Of a DNA stretch of 11,439 nucleotides, positions 5,843 through 11,439 are shown one piece after another. The notes beneath the pieces were generated by a model. That model saw only the letters and a list, made by a program, of their open reading frames with translations, was not told the origin of the DNA and did not search any database. Source of the DNA: PALSA-1296 sp038210275 (GTDB lineage Bacteria; Bacteroidota; Ignavibacteria; Palsa-1295); NCBI GenBank assembly GCA_038210275.1, contig JBBQWV010000033.1, forward strand, positions 1 through 11,439, given 5' to 3'. Each line of letters begins with the position of its first letter. Positions within the stretch are counted from its first letter, which is position 1. A program made the position numbers and the translations under genes.

Positions 5843-7426
5843 ATGACGCGCGAAGAAATAGATAAGAGTTTAGATGAATTGCACCGTTTCCGAACGCAGG
5901 ATCCGGTTCGCGCGCTTGCGTTATCGGAAGAGCTTATTGCTCAAGCCATATCTATAAAGTATAAGGAACATCTTCCGCAATTGCGTCTCTACCGTGCTGA
6001 TCTCCTTTGCCGCTTGGCAAGGGAATCCGATGCCGAACCTGAATACAAACTCTGCGTGGAGATCGCAACAAAGGCAGGGAATAAAGAAATATTGGGACGA
6101 GCGATCTGCGGACTGGGCACGATGCAATTCTCCAACAATGATCTTCCGAGAGCAAAAGAATTATTTGAGCAGTCTATTTCTATAGCCATTAGTATCGAAG
6201 ATAAGATCGGCGAGGGGATGGCTCTGGCAAGTCTTTCGGAAGTGTACCGGACATGGGGGCTGCGCGAACTTGCTGTCGGATATGCGAAAGATGCCTATGA
6301 TGCACTGAAAGATTCTGACTCGGTGACGCTGCCGTTATATCGGCTCGGATCACTAAGCAATTATGCAGGTGATTATGAATCAGCCCGCAAATTTTTTGCT
6401 GAAGGTCTTGCTTTTATCAAGAAGCATGATATCAAAACCTCATTAGCTCCTTTTCATTGCGAGCTTGGCACGATGTATTCCCGATTAGGCAAGTTAGAGG
6501 AAGCCAGGGAGGAATACAACCTATCTCTGAAAGCAGCCGAAGCCATCGGCGATACGTATCATGCAGTCAATGCAATAATTCTCCAAGCAGCCAATGAGAT
6601 CAACTTGAAAGATTATGATGCCGCCGAAGCAAAGTTGCGCGAGGCGTTAGCATATCAAAAAGATCCGAGAAGCCGGGACGAAACCTGGGTTCAATATTAT
6701 TTTGCAAATATCGCCTATCATCGCGGCGATCTAAAAGAGGTGATAAGAATCCTCGATAAAACCTTTAGCGGTTTAGACCCGTCATTAAAAAATCAGCTCA
6801 CCGAAGGCGTCCTGAGTCTTTATGGAGAATCCTATACCGGACTTGCCGATTGGCAGAACGCTGCGCTCTATGAAAAGAAACTTCGCGAGTTCAGAGAAGA
6901 AACAAATTCGGCACAGTTCAAGAGCAAACTAACGACGGCACAATCGCTCATCGCTACCGAACGTGTAAAGCATGAAAAGGAACTTGAAAAAATGAAACGT
7001 GAACAATTAGAACGCGAACTATCCAACACGACCTTGCAGCTTCTTGCGCAAACAGAAGCGCTTGCTGAATTCCGCGAAGGCATTCTTGCCGTTGTTCGCA
7101 AAGCGCCGCCGACTGAGCCGATCGCACGCGAACTCCGCGAGAAATTGAAGGTGCTTCCCTGCAAATCCATAGATTGGGATTTATTCGAAACGCAGTTCAA
7201 AGCCGCGCATCCGGAGTTTAAGCTAAAGCTATTGGAAACATATCCCGATCTGACAAAGATGGAGGTACGTGTCTGCACACTGGTTCGAATGAATCTGAAA
7301 TCCGAAGATATATCGCGTCTCACCTGCCTCTCCGAACGCAACATCGAAAATCACCGCTATCGCATTCGCAAGAAAATGAATTTGAGTACAGACCAGAACT
7401 TGCCGGAGTTGTTAAATACTTTTTAA
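5843..7426 (+). CDS. TPR regulator with C-terminal LuxR-type HTH (paralogue 2)
   Basis: A 527-aa cytosolic regulator with the same plan as the gene at 3329. TPR repeats cover about residues 10-345 (e.g. GRAICGLGTMQFSNNDLPRA, CELGTMYSRLGKLEEAREEY, YYFANIAYHRGDLKEVIRIL). A coiled coil covers about 349-412 (KHEKELEKMKREQLERELSN). The linker LPCKSIDWDLFETQF runs from 438, and the helix-turn-helix lies at about 470-516 (LTKMEVRVC, LSERNIENHRYRIRKKMNL). The effector halves of the two proteins are very alike, down to DNA (about 50 of 60 bases match around 7320-7380 versus 4830-4890), while the TPR halves are diverged. Composition here is even and similar to rsmA, so this copy looks native. The ATG at 5843 is clear but has no ribosome site. 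It converges with the gene ending at 7435, eight bases away. Confidence 0.9.
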   Translation: MTREEIDKSLDELHRFRTQDPVRALALSEELIAQAISIKYKEHLPQLRLYRADLLCRLARESDAEPEYKLCVEIATKAGNKEILGRAICGLGTMQFSNNDLPRAKELFEQSISIAISIEDKIGEGMALASLSEVYRTWGLRELAVGYAKDAYDALKDSDSVTLPLYRLGSLSNYAGDYESARKFFAEGLAFIKKHDIKTSLAPFHCELGTMYSRLGKLEEAREEYNLSLKAAEAIGDTYHAVNAIILQAANEINLKDYDAAEAKLREALAYQKDPRSRDETWVQYYFANIAYHRGDLKEVIRILDKTFSGLDPSLKNQLTEGVLSLYGESYTGLADWQNAALYEKKLREFREETNSAQFKSKLTTAQSLIATERVKHEKELEKMKREQLERELSNTTLQLLAQTEALAEFREGILAVVRKAPPTEPIARELREKLKVLPCKSIDWDLFETQFKAAHPEFKLKLLETYPDLTKMEVRVCTLVRMNLKSEDISRLTCLSERNIENHRYRIRKKMNLSTDQNLPELLNTF

Positions 7427-7434
7427 CGATCTGT

Positions 7435-8322
7435 TTATTTCTTCTTCGTTATCTTTATCGTCAGATCTATCGTCCCCTTGATCGGTACTTCCTTTCCTTC
7501 GATCTGCGTTTTGATATTGTATTGTTGTTTATGGCTTGATTCCGTGGGCCAACCTGATGGGATATCAATGGTATAGGTGTTGTTAGAAGTTCCGTTCAAT
7601 GATCCATCCGATACATCTCCCCAGCCCTTGGACATCGAACTGATCTTGGCGAGATGACCATGCACCGAATTTAATTTGAAATCGGATTTACCGGACACTG
7701 TCTTGCCTTCTGTATTCTGATAGACAATTCCTTTCCATGTTTCGCCGATCTTGACTGGGTAGCCGGCATAAGAAGGAGTAGCTGCTGATATCTGCATTGC
7801 ATTTCCAAAAATAATTTCGTAAGCCCCATCTTCTTTTTCGGTTTGATAGAGAGCTTTGATGGTGTCAATGTTCGTGCGTATCACCTCAGCTTGGTCATTC
7901 AACTCAGCCCAGAATGTCATACCAATAAGCTTATGAGCTTTTTCAAACATATCCTTCCCTTCATCTCTGACAGACTTTGATGGATCGCGGCTATCGAAGC
8001 CGATCTTAGTGATACCATTTTCGGAGTTCACCTGCATATTTAATGTCACATACTCCAATGTATAGCTCACAACAGTCATTCCGTTATCCTTGATGTCATT
8101 TACGGATACAAGAAATTCAGAATTCATGTCCTGATCTATGGAAAATGACTTGCCCTTTGAATCTAATGTAGAATTCGTAATAGACTTTGATGTGAGGGTG
8201 TACTTATCGCCTTTTTTAAGATGGAGTTTCAACATGACGGAATCCTTCTTTTGTGCTGAAGATGTATCTGCTTCAAGACAGAAGATAAATGCAAAACAGA
8301 ATATTGCTCCGAGAATTTTCAT
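7435..8322 (-). CDS. Secreted DUF6263-like protein
   Basis: A 295-aa exported protein. The signal peptide is about residues 1-23, ending SSA before QKKD. The mature part opens with LKLHLKKGDKYTLTSKS and continues as alternating beta strands (EFLVSVNDIKDNGMTVVSYTLEYV), then YPVKIGETWKG and repeated Thr/Ser-rich strands to a Lys-rich end. The KGDKYT opening, long beta-sheet make-up and GETW segment resemble the DUF6263 family of Bacteroidota; I am fairly but not fully sure of this family, and it has no known function. I start it at ATG 8322 (MKILGAIFCFAF). The in-frame ATG at 8364 would put 14 polar residues before the signal peptide and would lie upstream of the -7 box at 8345-8352. It is divergent from rsmA. 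Confidence 0.8.
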   Translation of the reverse strand: MKILGAIFCFAFIFCLEADTSSAQKKDSVMLKLHLKKGDKYTLTSKSITNSTLDSKGKSFSIDQDMNSEFLVSVNDIKDNGMTVVSYTLEYVTLNMQVNSENGITKIGFDSRDPSKSVRDEGKDMFEKAHKLIGMTFWAELNDQAEVIRTNIDTIKALYQTEKEDGAYEIIFGNAMQISAATPSYAGYPVKIGETWKGIVYQNTEGKTVSGKSDFKLNSVHGHLAKISSMSKGWGDVSDGSLNGTSNNTYTIDIPSGWPTESSHKQQYNIKTQIEGKEVPIKGTIDLTIKITKKK

Positions 8323-8344
8323 GATAAACGAAAATGGTATTCGG

Positions 8345-8354
8345 CAAAGATACG
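8345..8354 (-). promoter_or_regulatory. -7 promoter box CGTATCTTTG for the DUF6263-like gene
   Basis: On the minus strand this reads CGTATCTTTG, 22 nt before the ATG at 8322. It matches the boxes at 3311-3320 and 10315-10324 exactly. It supports choosing the start at 8322 rather than 8364. No clear -33 TTG was found. It lies in the 66-nt gap between this gene and the divergent rsmA. Confidence 0.55.
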
Positions 8355-8388
8355 GACATTTCATATCCTTCCGTTGTTTGGAACCTCA

Positions 8389-9219
8389 ATGAATTTCAGC
8401 GCAAAAAAATCTCTTGGGCAAAATTTCCTCGTTGATGAGAAGGCGCGGCAGCGCATTGCTGAAGCGGCGGGGATTAATGAAGGTGATATAGTTATAGAGA
8501 TAGGACCCGGCACAGGGCTTCTGACTCGGGAGCTTCTGAAATTTCCTCTAAAAAAACTCATCGCCTTCGAAGTTGATGATCGCGCTATTGATCTTTTGAA
8601 AGAAGAGGTCACTGATGAGCGGTTAGAAGTCCGCAATGAAGATATATTAAAGGTTGATATAATTAAACTTCGCGAGGAATTCGGTGCAAAGCTAAAGATC
8701 ATCGGAAATATCCCGTACTATATTACCAGCCCGATCATTTTTAAACTCATTGATGATCGCGCATATATCACTGATGCAACGCTTCTTATTCAGCTTGAAG
8801 TGGCGGAGCGATTAGCGGCGAAGCCACGGACGAAAGAGTATGGCATTCCTTCAGTGCTTGTGAATTTCTTTGGCGAAGTGAAGTTCATGTTCAAAGTCCC
8901 GGCAGGCGCTTTCCGACCAGTTCCGAATGTGGACTCTGCACTCATCAAACTTGATCTTGAGAACGATTATTTTACGCGCATCGGAGAAGTAGCGCCCATA
9001 GGTTTCGAGACAAAAACATTTCAGTCATTTGTGCGTACCATGTTTGCAATGAGAAGAAAGATGCTGCGCAATAATCTGAAAACTTTTTTGACCGCAGAGC
9101 AATTAGTACAGGCAGCAGAAAATGTTGAGATCATCCCTTATCTCACCAGACGCGCTGAAGAACTCGATATACCCCATTTCCTCTTGTTCTTTAATGCTGT
9201 TCAATCGTTGCGACAATAA
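8389..9219 (+). CDS. rsmA: 16S rRNA dimethyladenosine transferase RsmA (KsgA)
   Basis: RsmA uses S-adenosylmethionine to dimethylate two adjacent adenosines in the 3'-terminal hairpin of 16S rRNA (A1518 and A1519 in E. coli numbering), a late step in small-subunit assembly. The 276-aa protein has the family's usual length. It opens with AKKSLGQNFL, carries motif I EIGPGTGLLT (GPGTG at 39-43) and the adenine-N6 catalytic motif NIPYYITSP (NIPY at 107-110), then the loop around EVAERLAAKP and the substrate-binding FRPVPNVDSALIKL. The C-terminal helical domain, with FQSFVRTMFAMRRKML, is complete. I prefer the ATG at 8389 over the TTG at 8374 because it puts the conserved N-terminal motif at the usual distance. 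It is divergent from the DUF6263-like gene and 42 nt upstream of the PAP2 gene. Confidence 0.97.
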   Translation: MNFSAKKSLGQNFLVDEKARQRIAEAAGINEGDIVIEIGPGTGLLTRELLKFPLKKLIAFEVDDRAIDLLKEEVTDERLEVRNEDILKVDIIKLREEFGAKLKIIGNIPYYITSPIIFKLIDDRAYITDATLLIQLEVAERLAAKPRTKEYGIPSVLVNFFGEVKFMFKVPAGAFRPVPNVDSALIKLDLENDYFTRIGEVAPIGFETKTFQSFVRTMFAMRRKMLRNNLKTFLTAEQLVQAAENVEIIPYLTRRAEELDIPHFLLFFNAVQSLRQ

Positions 9220-9261
9220 TAGATTTTTTTTGTTCTACTACATTCACCACCACTCTTTTTT

Positions 9262-10263
9262 TTGGCAAAGCATAAGCATCAGGAAAATATTTTTCACCGG
9301 ATAATCGGCGTCATCTCGCCGACGGATCTGGTGACGTTTACGTTTATTGTTATTATTCTGATCCTGACACTCATTTTTCAGGATAAACTTGATGCTGTAG
9401 GCATCGTCATCAACTCCTGCATTCTTCTTGTTTCTATAATTACCGTTAATTATATCCGTTCGAAAAGTAACGGAAAAGCTGCAAGATCACTGCATACCTT
9501 CTATATTATTCCTCTTGTGCTTTTGGTTTTTAAAACGGTCGAAAAACTTTCTTTTGCATTGCATGGAAGAGATTATGATAATGTGCTTATCATGATAGAC
9601 CGCACGATGTTTGGGGGAGCGAACCCGACCGTATGGCTTTACCAGCATTTCACCACGCTGCCGATCTTTACGGAGTTCATGCAGTTGTTTTATTTTTCCT
9701 ACTATCTTATTCCCGTAATTCTTGCCGTAGAATTTTTTATTCGTCGCAGACACGTTCGCGCTGAAAATCATTACCGTGACGAACTCGAAACTCTTCGCTT
9801 TGTGCTGATTTATGGATTAGTTGTTTCGTACTTAGGATATCTCACACTTCCCGGTATAGGGCCGCGATTTACCATCCATGATTTCTGGTCGATCTCAAAA
9901 GAACTTCCCGGAGTATTTTTGACTGAACCGATCAGATGGTTTATTAATCTTGCCGAGAATATCCGAGAAGGAATGACGAGCGCGCAGGCAGCGCAAGCCG
10001 TGACGCGCGACGTATTCCCAAGCGGTCATACGATCCTTGCACTTTTAGAAATGATCCTTGCATTCCGCTTCAAAGCAAGATCCAAATGGGTTGTTCTCCT
10101 TCTCGGCACAGGTCTGATCTTCTCTACCGTCTATCTGCGCTATCATTATGTGATAGACCTTATCGGCGGCTCAATACTTGCCCTGCTCGCACTTTATACA
10201 TCGGCTCCTGTGATGAATTTCTTCCTGAGGATGAAAGCGAAGATCGCGCAGACATTGCAATAA
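9262..10263 (+). CDS. PAP2-family membrane phosphatase/transferase (PAP2_3-like)
   Basis: A 333-aa polytopic inner-membrane protein. Hydrophobic spans lie at about residues 23-41, 47-65, 81-95, 140-163, 180-196, 256-272, 278-292 and 298-315. The phosphatase motifs are PSGHT (253-257, His256) and YLRYHYVID (His295, Asp299), in the C-terminal part. An upstream PGIGPRF (197-203) is typical of this branch. The Arg of the classical SRxxxxxHxxxD motif is replaced (S-T-V-Y-L-R-Y-H), as in the inositol-phosphorylceramide-synthase-like PAP2_3 group. It probably acts on lipid phosphates or transfers a lipid head group; the exact substrate is not readable. No in-frame ATG exists near the start, so TTG at 9262 (giving MAKHKHQEN) is used, right after a T8 tract and without a ribosome site. 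It may be cotranscribed with rsmA, 42 nt upstream. Confidence 0.88.
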   Translation: MAKHKHQENIFHRIIGVISPTDLVTFTFIVIILILTLIFQDKLDAVGIVINSCILLVSIITVNYIRSKSNGKAARSLHTFYIIPLVLLVFKTVEKLSFALHGRDYDNVLIMIDRTMFGGANPTVWLYQHFTTLPIFTEFMQLFYFSYYLIPVILAVEFFIRRRHVRAENHYRDELETLRFVLIYGLVVSYLGYLTLPGIGPRFTIHDFWSISKELPGVFLTEPIRWFINLAENIREGMTSAQAAQAVTRDVFPSGHTILALLEMILAFRFKARSKWVVLLLGTGLIFSTVYLRYHYVIDLIGGSILALLALYTSAPVMNFFLRMKAKIAQTLQ

Positions 10264-10296
10264 TATATTCCCTCGACCGATATTACGCGAGAGGGG

Positions 10297-10324
10297 TTGG
10301 GGAGAGTGTTCTTCCGTATCTTTG
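10297..10324 (+). promoter_or_regulatory. Promoter of the TIR gene (TTG ... TATCTTTG)
   Basis: CGTATCTTTG at 10315-10324 contains the TAnnTTTG box, and a TTG at 10297-10299 stands 17 bp before it, close to known -33/-7 spacing in Bacteroidota. Only eight bases separate the box from the ATG at 10333, so the transcript would begin at or next to the start codon. This is the best-supported promoter in the window. Confidence 0.6.
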
Positions 10325-10332
10325 TATTCACT

Positions 10333-11439
10333 ATGTCTGATATCTTCATCTCATACTCATCCAAAGACCGCGCAAAAGCCGAGCAGCTCACCGAGCTTCT
10401 CGCTTCGGCGGGGCTATCGGTGTGGATCGATCAGAGTGGAATTGTTGGTGCGGAGCAATGGGCGACGGAAATTGTTGAGGGTATTAATTCGTGCTCAACG
10501 TTTCTTCTCTTGATCTCTCAGCATTCGGTTGAATCAGAAAATGTACTCCGCGAGCTTTCACTTGCATCAGAAAAACGTAAACGCGTTTTGCCTGTTGATC
10601 TCGAAGTGGTGAAACTACCACCATCGTTCGAGTATCCACTTGCAGGTTTGCAACGCTTACCGATCGCTGATTTTGATCGCATCGTATATTCGCACAAACA
10701 TGGCGTCAAGAAAATAATCAAGAAAGACCTTCGCAAAAGTCTAATGATCCTTCCGTTCGAAGATCTCTCTCCGACAGGTGATAACAGCTGGTTTGCCGAT
10801 GGAATTGTCAGCGAACTCATTTCTGCACTTTCGAATGTGCGGTCAATTCGTATTGCTGATAATCAGGCAACGAAAGAGTTTAAGAAATACAGCGGTCAAC
10901 TCGCGACCTACGCCAGAGAAATGGACTTCCGATATTTTGTGGAAGGTGATGTTCGTAAGTTTGGCGATAACATCAAGATCACGGCTCGTCTTCTCGACAT
11001 CGAATCGGGCGATCATCTTTGGCAGGAAAGTTTGAAAGGCACGATGGATAACATCTTCGATTTCCAGGAAGAAGTTGCGCTAAAAGTAGTCGAAGGGTTG
11101 AAAGTGCATCTTGCCTTCGACGAAAAGAAAAAACTCGCCGAGCGTGGCACCGAAAATGTTGAGGCGTATGAACTTTATCTTAAAGCTCAGGAGTATTTCC
11201 TCCAAAATACGAAAGAAGGCCTTCAGTATGCTATCCAGCTATTGACCGAAGCCATCGAACTCGATCCTGGTTATGCAAATGCATATCCTTTCAAAGCAAA
11301 AGTACTTGCAGTTACATATCGCAATTATAACCGTAATCCCATACTGCTAGAAGAATCTGAAGCATTGTGCAGGGAGGCGTTACTGCTGAATCCCGATCTG
11401 TTAACACCCTATCTTCCCCTTTCACAAGTTTATATGCTT
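10333..11439 (+). CDS. TIR domain / TolB-like (COG5616) / TPR protein, 3' end cut off
   Basis: The first 369 codons of a longer gene; it is still open at the window end. Residues 1 to about 120 are a bacterial TIR domain: DIFISYSSKDR, then GLSVWIDQSGI, INSCSTFLLLIS, and VLRELSLASEKRKRVLPV with Glu74 at the position of the NAD-cleaving glutamate of active TIR enzymes. From about 137 to 260 comes the TolB-like domain found next to adenylate cyclases and winged-helix regulators: LMILPFEDLSP, SWFADGIVSELISALS, FVEGDVRKFGDNIKI, ARLLDIESGDHLWQE, FDFQEEVALKVVEGL. TPR repeats begin at about 280 (AYELYLKAQEYF, AIQLLTEAIELDPGYANAYPFKA) and continue off the end. No signal peptide or membrane span is seen in this part. 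A role in signalling or phage defence through NAD+ breakdown is inferred, not shown. Its own promoter separates it from the PAP2 gene. Confidence 0.93.
   Translation, partial: MSDIFISYSSKDRAKAEQLTELLASAGLSVWIDQSGIVGAEQWATEIVEGINSCSTFLLLISQHSVESENVLRELSLASEKRKRVLPVDLEVVKLPPSFEYPLAGLQRLPIADFDRIVYSHKHGVKKIIKKDLRKSLMILPFEDLSPTGDNSWFADGIVSELISALSNVRSIRIADNQATKEFKKYSGQLATYAREMDFRYFVEGDVRKFGDNIKITARLLDIESGDHLWQESLKGTMDNIFDFQEEVALKVVEGLKVHLAFDEKKKLAERGTENVEAYELYLKAQEYFLQNTKEGLQYAIQLLTEAIELDPGYANAYPFKAKVLAVTYRNYNRNPILLEESEALCREALLLNPDLLTPYLPLSQVYML

Noticed and set aside
6868..7344. 158-aa minus-strand frame
   Set aside because: It is a long shadow of the regulator's coiled coil and HTH region, extremely Ser/Arg-rich, and conserved coding on the plus strand explains it.
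7411..7427. GTTAAA/TTTAAC inverted repeat at the end of the second regulator
   Set aside because: Six mostly A/T pairs give too weak a stem, though some terminator is expected between these convergent genes.
8361..8702. 113-aa minus-strand frame
   Set aside because: It overlaps the start of rsmA on the opposite strand and is Ser/Arg-rich; a shadow.
10270..10296. Hairpin CCCTC ... GAGGG between the PAP2 and TIR genes
   Set aside because: The stem is only about five base pairs with a long loop and no T run. It is not enough for a terminator.
1..11439. tRNA genes, CRISPR arrays, insertion sequences, integrases
   Set aside because: No cloverleaf, regularly spaced repeat, transposase-like protein or terminal inverted repeat was seen on reading either strand.

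Overview
The window looks like chromosome of a Bacteroidota/Chlorobiota-type bacterium (Ignavibacteria- or Kapabacteria-like). This is inferred from three things. First, most genes have no clear Shine-Dalgarno site. Second, the 10-mer CGTATCTTTG, which contains the Bacteroidota-type -7 box TAnnTTTG, sits 8-27 nt before three different start codons. Third, two regulators carry the TPR plus LuxR-type HTH architecture common in that group. No tRNA, rRNA, CRISPR array, transposase or integrase was seen.

Layout. 1-251: a hairpin that probably ends an upstream gene, then a 70-bp regulatory element (copy A). 252-1608: a secreted protein of unknown family, apparently broken by a one-base frameshift at an A4 run. 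1670-2596: a SAM-dependent methyltransferase, followed by a perfect 14-bp hairpin. 2663-2914 and, convergent to it, 2954-3283 (minus strand): two small orphan genes, one a membrane protein. 3329-4930 and 5843-7426: two paralogous cytosolic TPR/coiled-coil/LuxR-HTH regulators. Between them, 5067-5756 encodes a secreted lipoprotein preceded by copy B of the 70-bp element. 7435-8322 (minus): a secreted DUF6263-like protein. 8389-9219: rsmA (ksgA), the 16S rRNA dimethyltransferase and the one clear housekeeping gene. 9262-10263: a PAP2-family membrane lipid phosphatase or transferase. 10333-end: a TIR / TolB-like / TPR protein cut off by the window edge.

How the parts may work together (inference). 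The two regulators share a nearly identical effector half but have different sensor halves. They bracket a lipoprotein gene whose promoter carries a direct repeat AGAGTA-N5/6-AGAGTA. The same 70-bp promoter element stands before the broken secreted-protein gene about 4.8 kb away, so a small regulon of exported proteins under one or both TPR-HTH regulators is a reasonable, testable idea. The TIR protein is the best candidate for an unusual signalling or defence system. It joins a TIR domain with an apparent catalytic-position Glu to the COG5616 TolB-like domain and TPRs, an arrangement in which the N-terminal module is more often a nucleotide cyclase or a winged helix.
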